This document shows positions 16,870-25,462 of a DNA stretch of 64,000 bases, in pieces (within the stretch, counting starts at the first letter, position 1; every line of letters starts with the position of its first letter). Made by a program: the position numbers and the translations under genes. This DNA is from Granulosicoccus antarcticus IMCC3135 (lineage in GTDB: Bacteria; Pseudomonadota; Gammaproteobacteria; Granulosicoccales; Granulosicoccaceae): positions 62,501-126,500 of the forward strand of contig NZ_CP018632.1 in assembly GCF_002215215.1 (NCBI RefSeq), given 5' to 3'. The notes under the pieces are model-generated. The model worked only from the letters and a program-made list of their open reading frames with translations, did no database searches and had not been told where the DNA came from.

Positions 16870-18918
16870 TCAAATATCCTTCACCAATCGCAACGCATCA
16901 TAAATAGCCGCATGCGTATTGCGCGATGACACCGCATCCCCAATACGAAACAATTGAAATCGACCTTCTGGGTTCCTCACGACAGTCTGCGGCTTGCCTG
17001 CTATAAGCGCATCCTGATCAACCGCTCCACCATTCGACGACGACTCTTTCAAATCAAAATACAAGTCTGCCAACGGCTGCGTTCCATAGTTGATCACAAC
17101 CTGATCGTACAGCGCGGTTGTCGTATGCGAGCTGTAATCCGTGCCAATAGTCGCCTTGAGACGATTACCCTCTCTTTCGACATTCAATAGCCGTCTGGCG
17201 ACCGTGAAGGCTACATCCTTGTCCTGCAGCGAACGCATATAAGGGGTCAAATTCATCGCCATGACGTTCGGTGCAAAGGTTCTATCAGGCGTCATGATCT
17301 CCACGCTTGCACCCGCTTCGGCGGCTATTTCGGCAGCTTGTAGACCGGAATGATCACCGTTCTCGTCATAGATCAGTATCGATTCTTCAGGTTTTACCGT
17401 ATCGCCTGCAATCAGATCCCAGCTGGTTACAACGTGTTCGAGCTCCACCTTTGTTTCGAATAACTCAGTGCTGGGAAGTCCCCCTGTTGCCACAATGACA
17501 ACGTCCGGTTCGAGCGCCATGACATCATCAGCCTCTGCAAAAACGTTGAACCGGAACTCTACATTGCGTGCTGCACACTGCTCCATACGCCAGTTGATGA
17601 TCGACATCATCTCGGCCCGACGTGGACTGCGAGCGGTAAGCCTGATCTGTCCACCGGGCTCCGCCGCGGCTTCAAACACAGTCACCCTATGACCTCGTTC
17701 GGCAGCCACTCGGGCGGCCTCCATGCCTGCAGGTCCAGTACCAATGACTACAACCCGCTTTTTGTCAGTCGCCACAGGAATATCGTGAGGCATACTTAGC
17801 TCACGACCTGTGGCAGCATTGTGAATGCACAGGGCTTCGCCGCCCTGGTAGATGCGATCAAGACAATAGGTGGCACCCACACAAGGACGAATATCGTGCT
17901 CGCGTCTATCGACGATTTTCTGCACGATATGCGGATCTGCCATATGTGCTCGAGTCATGCCCACCATGTCCAGTAAGCCTTCGGCAATGGCATGGCGTGC
18001 GGTGGCGACATCCGGAATTCTGGCAGCATGAAATGTCGGTAATCCGGTGGCTTTCTTGACGCTGGCGGCAAAGTCCAGATGTGGCGCACTCTGCATACCC
18101 TGGATGGGTATAACATCCGTCATGGCAGGGTCGGTGTGGATCCTTCCGCGAATGACGTTGAGAAAATCGACCATGCCTGAGTCAGCCAATCGCTTGGAGA
18201 TCTCGAGTCCTTCAACGGCAGTAATGCCGCCTTTTTCAACCTCATCTGCGGTATAGCGGGTACCAATGATAAAATCGTCACCGACCCGTTTACGCATGGC
18301 AGCCAGTACTTCCAGTGGAAAGCGCATGCGGTTCTCGAGTGAGCTGGCGTCGTATTCACCCTCCAGATCATTGGACAGCGGAGACCAGAACTGATCCAGA
18401 AGGTGGCCATAGATCTGTAGTTCGATACCATCCATACCCCCCGCTTGCATGCGTTCTGCAGCATCTGCAAAGTCGCCGATGATACGTTCCATATCCCACT
18501 CTTCAATCAGTTTGGGAAAATGATGATGAGCGGGTTCGCGGTGCCTGGATGATGAGACGGAAGGAAGCCAGTCCCCCTTGTTCCAGGTGGTGCGTCGACC
18601 CAGGTGGGTTAATTGAATCATGACGGCACAGCCGTGCTCATGACAGGCATCGGTCAGATTCTTGATCCAGGGAACTACTTCATCCCTGTAAGCCAGCACG
18701 TTATTGAATACCGGAGGTGAGTCTTTACTGACCGCTGCTGAGCCCGCTGTCATTGCAAGTGCGACCCCGGCTTTTGCACGCTCTTCGTGATAGGCCCGGT
18801 AGCGATCCTTGGGCATGCCATCTTCCGGATAGGCGGGTTCATGACTGGTGGTCATGATGCGATTTTTCAGCGTGAGATGTTTCAGCTGAAAGGGTTGCAA
18901 TAAAGGATCTTTGGACAT
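16870..18918 (-). CDS. NADH:flavin oxidoreductase, TMADH/2,4-dienoyl-CoA reductase type
   Basis: A 682-residue two-part enzyme. An old-yellow-enzyme TIM barrel (1-330) binds FMN. A short iron-sulfur segment (346-364) follows, then a pyridine-nucleotide/FAD domain with VVIGTGPAGMEAARVA. The cluster segment reads CVGATYC...C, with Cys 346, 352 and 364, but the second usual cysteine is Ala 349. The ATG at 18918 follows a GAGG site; a TTG 18 bp upstream is less likely. Candidate activities include demethylation of N-methylated compounds or enoate reduction. It is divergent from a TetR gene across a clear operator. Confidence 0.85.
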   Translation of the reverse strand: MSKDPLLQPFQLKHLTLKNRIMTTSHEPAYPEDGMPKDRYRAYHEERAKAGVALAMTAGSAAVSKDSPPVFNNVLAYRDEVVPWIKNLTDACHEHGCAVMIQLTHLGRRTTWNKGDWLPSVSSSRHREPAHHHFPKLIEEWDMERIIGDFADAAERMQAGGMDGIELQIYGHLLDQFWSPLSNDLEGEYDASSLENRMRFPLEVLAAMRKRVGDDFIIGTRYTADEVEKGGITAVEGLEISKRLADSGMVDFLNVIRGRIHTDPAMTDVIPIQGMQSAPHLDFAASVKKATGLPTFHAARIPDVATARHAIAEGLLDMVGMTRAHMADPHIVQKIVDRREHDIRPCVGATYCLDRIYQGGEALCIHNAATGRELSMPHDIPVATDKKRVVVIGTGPAGMEAARVAAERGHRVTVFEAAAEPGGQIRLTARSPRRAEMMSIINWRMEQCAARNVEFRFNVFAEADDVMALEPDVVIVATGGLPSTELFETKVELEHVVTSWDLIAGDTVKPEESILIYDENGDHSGLQAAEIAAEAGASVEIMTPDRTFAPNVMAMNLTPYMRSLQDKDVAFTVARRLLNVEREGNRLKATIGTDYSSHTTTALYDQVVINYGTQPLADLYFDLKESSSNGGAVDQDALIAGKPQTVVRNPEGRFQLFRIGDAVSSRNTHAAIYDALRLVKDI

Positions 18919-18963
18919 CTCGAACGACCTCAGCAAGCAATAAAATCGCGTATCAATTACACG

Positions 18964-19002
18964 CTTGACACTAGTGTCTGCAAATACGACACTAGTGTCA
19001 AG
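18964..19002. promoter_or_regulatory. Double TetR-type operator in divergent promoter region
   Basis: The 12-bp palindrome GACACTAGTGTC occurs at 18967-18978 and again at 18988-18999, exactly 21 bp (two helical turns) apart. The flanks extend this to a perfect 15-bp inverted repeat (CTTGACACTAGTGTC facing its complement) around a 9-bp centre. TTGACA hexamers within the arms face both genes and may be the -35 elements, so binding of the TetR protein encoded at 19039 would block both promoters. Confidence 0.85.
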
Positions 19003-19038
19003 AATCTTTAAAATATTTCATTCAGAGACCATTCCACG

Positions 19039-19686
19039 ATGCCAGCAGCACGTTCGCATAAATCGCCAGGATCCCGTCAGCTCTGGCTGGATGAGGCCAT
19101 CAGCTTGCTCAAGAGCAATGGGGTCGAAGCGGTCAAGGTCATGCCGCTGGCACAGTCGCTCGGCCTGTCACGCACGGGTTTCTATAGCCATTTCCTCAGT
19201 CGCGAGGCACTGCTGGATGACATCATCAGTTACTGGGAGAGCAAAAACACACCGGCTTTAGTGCTCCAGGCCAACGCCTATGCACAAACGATCAGTGAAG
19301 CGGTTCTGAATCTGTTTGACTGCTGGTTTGACGAAGCTGTGTTTGATGCACAGCTGGATATGGCCATCAGAAACTGGGCCAGGAACGAAGCCACTCTGGA
19401 GAGTCGCCTGAAATCGGCAGACAATGAACGAATTCAGGCCGTTGCCAGTGTCTTTGTGAAGTTCGGATTCAATCAGTCACAGGCCGATGTCCGGGCCATG
19501 ACCATGATCTATACCCAGATCGGATATATTGCGATGAATGTGCAGGAGCCTCTGTTACAAAGGCTGGAACGCGCCCCGGGCTACGTGGAAGTGATGAGCG
19601 GGATGCTGCCCAACGAGGAAGAAATGGCACGCTTTATTGCCCGTCATACACTAATCTCATCAACACTTTGCCAAGTACGTTCCTGA
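19039..19686 (+). CDS. TetR/AcrR family regulator
   Basis: A 215-residue repressor. The N-terminal helix-turn-helix is visible (VKVMPLAQSLGLSRTGFYSHFLSRE, residues about 35-60). The C-terminal ligand domain is all-helical and not assignable to an effector. It is divergent from the flavin oxidoreductase gene, and the paired GACACTAGTGTC operator lies between them, so it very likely controls itself and that enzyme. The ligand is probably the enzyme's substrate or a related compound (inference). Confidence 0.87.
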   Translation: MPAARSHKSPGSRQLWLDEAISLLKSNGVEAVKVMPLAQSLGLSRTGFYSHFLSREALLDDIISYWESKNTPALVLQANAYAQTISEAVLNLFDCWFDEAVFDAQLDMAIRNWARNEATLESRLKSADNERIQAVASVFVKFGFNQSQADVRAMTMIYTQIGYIAMNVQEPLLQRLERAPGYVEVMSGMLPNEEEMARFIARHTLISSTLCQVRS

Positions 19687-19743
19687 CACGTAACATTCCA
19701 CACTCATTGACACCGTTAGATTGCGGGTGGAACCCACAAGCTC

Positions 19744-20607
19744 ATGACAATACTCGTGTTCGACTCCGGAATTGGTGGCTTGTCGGTGCTGCGCGAAGCA
19801 CGAATGATCATGCACGATCATCGTTTCGTGTATGTCGGTGACGATGCAGGCTTCCCCTATGGCGACTGGGATGGTGCTGCACTAAGCGCGCGAATGATCG
19901 GTCTGTTCGAAACGCTGATCGAACAATACAACCCTTGCCTGGCTATTGTGGCTTGTAATACGGCCTCCACATTAATCATGCCTTCTTTGCGCTCACGATT
20001 TGATATTCCGTTTGTGGGCATCGTGCCTGCCATCAAGCCTGCTGCCGAGCGAACGGCCTCCGGGCTGATTACTGTGCTGGCAACGCCCGGTACCGTGCAG
20101 CGACCTTACACGCTTGAACTGATCAGGCAGTTTGCCAGTCATCGGCAGGTCAATCTGGTTGGGGCAACGCAGCTGGCGAGATTGTCCGAGCAGCATATGC
20201 AGGGCAGAGCTATTGATATGGGCGTACTGCAAGCTGAAATTGCCCCCTGTTTTGTCGAAAGCGATGGCAGGCGCACCGATATCATCACACTGGGCTGCAC
20301 GCACTATCCCTTTCTGGTCAATGAAATGCGCAAGCTTGCCCCGTGGCCAGTGGATTGGCTGGACCCGGCAGAAGCGGTGGCCCGGCATGCCTGTCATGTG
20401 CTGAGCGAGTTACCACAGACAGCACTCGGCCAGGCCGTCGCCCAGAGCCAGGCCCAGAGCGATATCGCCATCATGACCTCAAACTCACCACCCGCATCGA
20501 TTGTGCGTCTACTGGGTAGTTTTGGCTTGCAACGACACTCGCAACAATTTTCAAGCCTGGAAAGCACCCATAGCACCCATAGCACCCATAGCACTTGGAG
20601 CGCTTAG
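19744..20607 (+). CDS. murI: Glutamate racemase
   Basis: A 287-residue enzyme making D-glutamate for peptidoglycan. FDSGIGGLSV begins at residue 6. The catalytic cysteines are Cys 71 (ACNTAS) and Cys 185 (LGCTHYPF). The last 20 or so residues are a low-complexity tail STHSTHSTHSTW encoded by 9-bp tandem repeats, and they extend beyond the usual family end. Lies 57 bp after the TetR gene and upstream of the tnpB element and cell-wall recycling genes. Confidence 0.93.
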   Translation: MTILVFDSGIGGLSVLREARMIMHDHRFVYVGDDAGFPYGDWDGAALSARMIGLFETLIEQYNPCLAIVACNTASTLIMPSLRSRFDIPFVGIVPAIKPAAERTASGLITVLATPGTVQRPYTLELIRQFASHRQVNLVGATQLARLSEQHMQGRAIDMGVLQAEIAPCFVESDGRRTDIITLGCTHYPFLVNEMRKLAPWPVDWLDPAEAVARHACHVLSELPQTALGQAVAQSQAQSDIAIMTSNSPPASIVRLLGSFGLQRHSQQFSSLESTHSTHSTHSTWSA

Positions 20608-20621
20608 AGCGCTTAGAGCGC
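20563..20621. repeat. 9-bp tandem repeats at the murI 3' end
   Basis: Four near-identical units AGCACCCAT (the last degenerate, agcacttgg) run directly into about three units of AGCGCTTAG that span the murI stop codon. Unit length is a multiple of three, so copy-number change would lengthen or shorten the Ser-Thr-His tail without a frameshift. Confidence 0.85.
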
Positions 20622-20689
20622 CGTGTGGTGCGCAGGCGGCGAACATTTCTCCAAGGCTCATTGGCTATCGATGGTTACGGTTTCATCCC

Positions 20690-21890
20690 TTCAATTCCAA
20701 GGATACCCCGTCGTTCAGGGCGGGGAGGAATTGGAATGCTGTATATATAGCCAGTTATTGTTGACTCATCTGGGTAAATGGGGGCGGAACGGTTATACAA
20801 TCGAGCTGTGAAATCAACATGCATCAAGGTTCTCAAAGTCAGGGTAAAAAATCGCCACGCGCCGCTTTTGCGCAGCATGGCGACAGAAGTCAATCAGGTA
20901 TGGAACTACTGCAACGACCTGTCTGATCGTATGATTCGGGAGCGTGGTCGGTGGATGTCCGGATTTGACTTCTCTGCTTACACGGCTGGTGCCTCGAAGC
21001 AGTTCGAGCACATTGGCAGCAGTACGATTCAGGAAACGGCCGAACACTACGCCAGCAAACGCTTCTCGGCAAAGCGTCGCAAGCTGAGGTGGCGCAAGAG
21101 TTTTGGCGATAAACGCTCGTTGGGATGGGTGCCCTTCAAGGCTCGGGCAGCTCACTGGAAGCACGGGCAGGTCTTCTTTGCAGGTTCTCACTTCAAGGTA
21201 TGGGACAGCTTCGGTCTTGCCAATTACAGGTTCAGGGCAGGTTGTTTCACTGAGGATGCTCGCGGTCGATGGTATTTTTGCATCTGTGTCTCGGTTGATC
21301 GCACGTGTCCCAAGGGGCAAGACAGTATGGGTATCGATCTTGGTCTGAAAACCGTTGCCACCTGCAGCGATGGCACCGTGCTGGAGGGACGTTGGTATCG
21401 CCACCTGGAGGGCAAGCTTGCCAAGGCCCAACGGGCAAGACGCAAGCGGCGCGCCCGGGCGATTCACGCAAAAATCAGGAATCGCAGAGCAGATGCCCTG
21501 CATAAATTCAGCCGCAATCTGGTCAATCGATGCGGCGAGATCTACGTGGGAGATGTCAGCAGCTCGAAGCTGACAAAAACCACGATGGCCAAGTCTGTGC
21601 TTGACGCAAGCTGGGCCAGCTTCAAGACAATGCTCGACTACAAGAGCCAGCAGGCCGGTATTGTCTACCGAGAAATCAATGAAGCCTATACCACGCGAGC
21701 GTGCTCCGAATGCGGCAGTCTGTGCGGGCCGCAGGGAATAAGAGCTCTTTCGGTAAGAGACTGGCAATGTGTTGAATGTGGTGTTCAGCATGATCGTGAC
21801 GTTAACGCGGCTCGAAATATTCTCCGTCTCGGCGCAGGACATTGCGCTCCTTAGTGGGAATCCTCTTTCTTCAGGGAGAGGAGGATGTCA
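20690..21890 (+). mobile_element. tnpB-only IS200/IS605-family element
   Basis: A stand-alone tnpB gene is bounded by subterminal hairpins. At the left, CAATTCC...ACCCCG/CGGGG...GGAATTG spans 20692-20733. At the right, directly after the tnpB stop, CCTCTTTCTTCAGGGAGAGG spans 21862-21881 and is followed by the typical GATGTCAA end. No tnpA transposase is present, so movement would need a helper. The 3' end of tnpB plus the right hairpin is where the guide (omega) RNA would be encoded. Exact ends are uncertain by several bases. Confidence 0.75.
20778..21854 (+). CDS. tnpB: TnpB, RNA-guided endonuclease-like protein with unusual RuvC-II
   Basis: A 358-residue OrfB/TnpB protein. RuvC-I is GIDLG (Asp 187). 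The zinc ribbon is CSECG...CVECG. RuvC-III is HDRDVNAARN (Asp 341). The RuvC-II position, usually ED[LI], reads VGDVSSSKL, so the catalytic Glu is Gly 258 here; Glu 299 or Glu 302 (REINEAYTT) may substitute. An internal GTG at 20808 better matches the family N-terminus and may be the true start. It would nick or cut donor sites under guide-RNA control and help element retention. Confidence 0.88.
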   Translation: MGAERLYNRAVKSTCIKVLKVRVKNRHAPLLRSMATEVNQVWNYCNDLSDRMIRERGRWMSGFDFSAYTAGASKQFEHIGSSTIQETAEHYASKRFSAKRRKLRWRKSFGDKRSLGWVPFKARAAHWKHGQVFFAGSHFKVWDSFGLANYRFRAGCFTEDARGRWYFCICVSVDRTCPKGQDSMGIDLGLKTVATCSDGTVLEGRWYRHLEGKLAKAQRARRKRRARAIHAKIRNRRADALHKFSRNLVNRCGEIYVGDVSSSKLTKTTMAKSVLDASWASFKTMLDYKSQQAGIVYREINEAYTTRACSECGSLCGPQGIRALSVRDWQCVECGVQHDRDVNAARNILRLGAGHCAP

Positions 21891-23306
21891 ATAACGCTGC
21901 GCAATCACTGGCGAGACATTGTTCTGCTCGTGTCTTCGCTGCTCGATAAAACCAAACTTGTCACGCACGAACCAGAGCAGTACCAGGGAGGGGATGACCA
22001 TGAGCGCGGTGATGATGAAGAACATGCCCCAATCCCCGCCAAGCTTGTCCACCATCAACCCGGATGAGGCCGCCAACAAGGTTCTGCCAGTGGTACCCAG
22101 GGAGGCTAGCAACGCATATTGGGTCGCGGTATAGGTTCGATCGACCAGCAAGGAAATAAAGGTGACGAATATGACGGTGGCAACCGAGGCGGTTACATCA
22201 TCGACCAGAACGGCCGCTGCAAACAACAATGTGGAAGGCTCGCTGCTCCAGGCCATGAAGGAGAACATCAGGTTGGTGGCAGCCATGGCAATACCTGCAA
22301 CGAACAAGGCTCTGACGATGCCCTGTTTGACGGCAAACCAGCCACCGATGAGCGTAAATATTACGGTGACAACCCAGCCCAGCCCCTTCGAGTAGATGGC
22401 GATGTCTGATTTGGAGAATCCGACTTCCTTATAGAAGATGATCGACATCTTGCCAACAAAGGCCTCACCAATCTTGAACAGGAAGATGAAGCCCAGAATG
22501 GCCAGTGCCACCTTGACGCCATTGAGGCGGAAGAAACTGGTGAACGGTGCCACGATGGTGCTGCTGAGCCAGGCAAGAATGCCACGCCCCTCACCACCCA
22601 TGAGTGAGCCGATAGCGGCCTGATCGCGATCCTGGGCTGCCTGTCGTTCGCGCCAGGAAGCCTCGGGGATCAGTAGTAGCAAGGCATTCATGGCAACAAT
22701 GAGTAAGGCCAGAAACTGAAAGGTCAGCTGCCAGTAGTTGTCGAGGCCGCGTTGTTGCAGGCTGTCGGCAATCATCAAGGCCAGAAATCCCCCCAGCTTG
22801 TAACCGGTCCACCAGCCGACCACGGCAACCGCAGCACCAGCTGCCATGGAGCCGGTTTCAAAGCGGCCAATCTGTTCGATACGCAAGGCATCGATAGTGA
22901 TGTCCTGGGATGCCGAGCTGATGGCGATAACCAGTCCGATGGCGATGACGACAGCCAGATTGTCCACCGGGTTGACGAAGCCCCAGAGCAGAATGCAAAG
23001 TACGATCATGGCCTGCAGACAGACGATCCATGCCTTACGCTGACCGATGCGTTCGGTGAGCCAGGGGATGCGAATGCGATCTATCAAAGGAGCCCACAGA
23101 AAGTTGATGCTGTAGACACCGAATATCAGCGAAGCAAAACCGATCGTGCTGCGACTCAAACCCTCTTCCTTGAGCCACAGAGACAAAGCGCTGCCGATAA
23201 GCACCCAGGGTAGGCCACTCATGGAGCCGAGCAGCAGAATTCTGAGCATGCGCCTGTCGGCATACACGCCCAGTGAGTTCTGTTCCTTCATTGCCATGTC
23301 ATTCAT
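21888..23306 (-). CDS. ampG: AmpG-like MFS permease
   Basis: A roughly 472-residue, 12-14 TM protein. The N-terminal pattern (GSMSGLPWVLIGSALSLWL) and ISSASQDITIDALRIE match AmpG permeases, which import anhydro-muropeptides from the periplasm. The ATG at 23306 is chosen over a TTG 18 bp upstream. The stop codon lies inside the right end of the tnpB element, so the original C-terminus may have been altered. Neighbouring cell-wall genes support a muropeptide role; another solute is possible. Confidence 0.82.
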   Translation of the reverse strand: MNDMAMKEQNSLGVYADRRMLRILLLGSMSGLPWVLIGSALSLWLKEEGLSRSTIGFASLIFGVYSINFLWAPLIDRIRIPWLTERIGQRKAWIVCLQAMIVLCILLWGFVNPVDNLAVVIAIGLVIAISSASQDITIDALRIEQIGRFETGSMAAGAAVAVVGWWTGYKLGGFLALMIADSLQQRGLDNYWQLTFQFLALLIVAMNALLLLIPEASWRERQAAQDRDQAAIGSLMGGEGRGILAWLSSTIVAPFTSFFRLNGVKVALAILGFIFLFKIGEAFVGKMSIIFYKEVGFSKSDIAIYSKGLGWVVTVIFTLIGGWFAVKQGIVRALFVAGIAMAATNLMFSFMAWSSEPSTLLFAAAVLVDDVTASVATVIFVTFISLLVDRTYTATQYALLASLGTTGRTLLAASSGLMVDKLGGDWGMFFIITALMVIPSLVLLWFVRDKFGFIEQRRHEQNNVSPVIAQRY

Positions 23307-23388
23307 CTGATCGTGCCGGTGCAATTGCGTGACTGACTATAGCGCCTGATGTAGGTGTCGGCTACTCTGATACCACCACCAGATCAAC

Positions 23389-24546
23389 ATGGCATTCGGA
23401 ATGAGACAGGTAGTACACGGGTACGCTGAAGGGTATTACGGGCGATTACTCAGCTGGCAGGAGCGACACCTGTTGCTGGAGACCATGGCCGGGCTGGGGC
23501 AGGACACTTATTACTACGCACCGAAGGAAGACGCTTTGCACCGTCTGCACTGGCGCACACCTTATGATGCGACCTGGCGTGAGCAATTCAGGCGCTTTTG
23601 CGAGACTGCAAAGCGGCTGGGGATTTCCGTAGTCGCAGGTGTTGCGCCGGGTCTGGACTTTGACTATAACCACCTCTCTGGTGGGGCTGATCTGCAAGTC
23701 TTGCTGAACAAGTTCCGGCAGCTGCGTGAAGACGGGGCCGATCAGTTATCGCTTCTGATGGACGACATTGATGAGGATTTCCACACCCGCAACGCCGGTA
23801 TCAGCTCCGAAGGTCTGGCACATGCACGTCTGAGCAATACACTGGCTGAGGCTCTGGGGGACAAGTTGTGGATAACTCCGCGTATCTATGCCAATGAGCT
23901 GGCAGGATCTGCGACTGATTATCTGCCCGACTTCCTGTCTACTCTGGAGGCAGAGCATATTGTGTTGTACTGCGGTTCGGATATCGTTGCCAGGCAGGCG
24001 AATGCCGATGATATTCGGCAACTAGTGCCTGGTTGCGATCATGAGTTGGTGCTCTGGGACAATCTGTATGCCAATGATTATTGTCCACAGCGACTGTTTG
24101 TCGGGCCCTGGCTGGGGCGATCAGATACCGCTTCATGCTTATTGAATCCGACCGGCATGCTGCATACCGATTGTCTGTTGATGGATGTCATGGCCAGTAG
24201 TCGTCTGCCCGGCGCTGATCCTGTGCAAGCCTGGCAAGCGGCATTGTTGCGTCATGGGGTGCCCGCTGAGTTTGAGGCCATCGCCCGATTTGTCTATCAC
24301 CCGGTGTTCAATGGCGAGACTTTCACGCCACCAGAGCCTGCCACGGCCGAGACTCATGCGGCCATCGAAGAATGCCTGTGGCGCTGGAAGACACCCTTGT
24401 CACGAGAGTGGTACCCGTTCTTGTTCGGGTTGAAGCTGGATCTACTGATGGAGAAGGGTTCGATGTCCGAGCTTCGCATTCGCAAGACGCAATCTGTGCC
24501 TCTGGCAATGCGTCTGGGAATCGGGGCTGTCAAAAAATCCGTTTGA
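23389..24546 (+). CDS. GH84-like beta-N-acetylglucosaminidase domain protein
   Basis: A 385-residue cytoplasmic-looking protein (no signal peptide) with the GH84/NAGidase pattern: GYAEGYYGRLLSW near the start, TYYYAPKEDALHR, VVAGVAPGLDFDY, and the paired catalytic aspartates Asp 125 and Asp 126 in LLMDDIDED. GH84 enzymes remove beta-linked GlcNAc. Its divergent partner is an AmpG-like importer and its convergent partner an NlpC/P60 peptidase, so it may replace NagZ in recycling of imported muropeptides (inference). The 3' end overlaps the peptidase gene by 17 bp. Confidence 0.83.
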   Translation: MAFGMRQVVHGYAEGYYGRLLSWQERHLLLETMAGLGQDTYYYAPKEDALHRLHWRTPYDATWREQFRRFCETAKRLGISVVAGVAPGLDFDYNHLSGGADLQVLLNKFRQLREDGADQLSLLMDDIDEDFHTRNAGISSEGLAHARLSNTLAEALGDKLWITPRIYANELAGSATDYLPDFLSTLEAEHIVLYCGSDIVARQANADDIRQLVPGCDHELVLWDNLYANDYCPQRLFVGPWLGRSDTASCLLNPTGMLHTDCLLMDVMASSRLPGADPVQAWQAALLRHGVPAEFEAIARFVYHPVFNGETFTPPEPATAETHAAIEECLWRWKTPLSREWYPFLFGLKLDLLMEKGSMSELRIRKTQSVPLAMRLGIGAVKKSV

Positions 24547-25354
24547 CCGAACTTACTGGACCTGCACGGGAGATGACATCGTCGAGCGGTTCGATAAGAC
24601 AGTTCAAGGTATGGGCTGTGGCATGCAGAATCTGGTCAGTTGAGATCAGTATGCCGGTGTGGCCGGGCCAGAAAACCAGGTCCATGGCTCGATAATCATC
24701 GGCCTCCACATCGGTTTGCAGCCAGACCTCCTGGTCACCGCTGTCGCGCGGCAAGGTAATGCCTTGCGAACGAGCCAGAGCTTGGACCAGGCCAGAGCAA
24801 TCAATACCTGCCGGTGAGCGTCCGCCCCAGAGATAGGGGCTACCCAGAAACAGCGAGCTTGCCAGTTCCAGTGGGTTAGCGGGATGGCTCTCGGACAGGG
24901 GTAGGCAGTGAGCTGTCCAGACGTAATGTCCGCAGGCAGTCTTGCTGAAAGAATGGGTTGTGGTGTCGCTCAGCGCCAGTTCCGAGCCGAAGGGGATGCG
25001 ATGGCTCAGTGGGCTTTTCAGATCGGCCTGTTGGAACAACAAGGTGCTGCGTTGGGAGACCCAGTGTGAATTGACAGGTGATGCCGATGAGTCCGGCTTT
25101 GTCAGATGTCGTGCTTCAACAAAACCTTTATAGCCATCGCGCTGTTGCCGTATCTCAAGCCAGTCACCCTGTTTTGCCAGCACCTCGATCACTTCGCCAT
25201 ACAGTGCTTCGCTGGTGCATCTGGCGTCGGCCGCCGGTTGTGCGAAAACGGTGACGATGGGAGCATTCACGTGCACTGCTAAATCGACTGTGGGTGTTTG
25301 CAAGGGTGTGTCCGGGATTTGTTGTGATATGGCGTGTCGGGGGGCGTGAGACAA
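24530..25354 (-). CDS. NlpC/P60 cysteine peptidase with SH3 domain
   Basis: A 274-residue protein with an SH3b-like N-terminal domain (about 30-90) and a C-terminal NlpC/P60 peptidase (YLWGGRSPAGIDCSGLVQ, catalytic Cys 186; GHTGILI supplies the histidine). It resembles YkfC-type gamma-D-Glu-diamino-acid endopeptidases, which cut stem peptides during wall recycling. No signal peptide is visible, so it is probably cytoplasmic. The only in-frame start found is TTG at 25354; the start is therefore uncertain. Confidence 0.83.
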   Translation of the reverse strand: MSHAPRHAISQQIPDTPLQTPTVDLAVHVNAPIVTVFAQPAADARCTSEALYGEVIEVLAKQGDWLEIRQQRDGYKGFVEARHLTKPDSSASPVNSHWVSQRSTLLFQQADLKSPLSHRIPFGSELALSDTTTHSFSKTACGHYVWTAHCLPLSESHPANPLELASSLFLGSPYLWGGRSPAGIDCSGLVQALARSQGITLPRDSGDQEVWLQTDVEADDYRAMDLVFWPGHTGILISTDQILHATAHTLNCLIEPLDDVISRAGPVSSVKRIF

Positions 25355-25462
25355 TTCATTGGTTCACGGGGCCTCAGATTTGCTTTGTCATTGTAGACCT
25401 CGAGAGATCGTGGAAAAATGAGCTATTTATTTCACGTGCCCCATTGATCACAGGAGAGTCGT

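Noticed and set aside
20814-21842. 342-residue minus-strand ORF opposite tnpB
   Set aside because: It is the mirror of a gene with clear domains and motifs; no motif or signal is seen on this strand.
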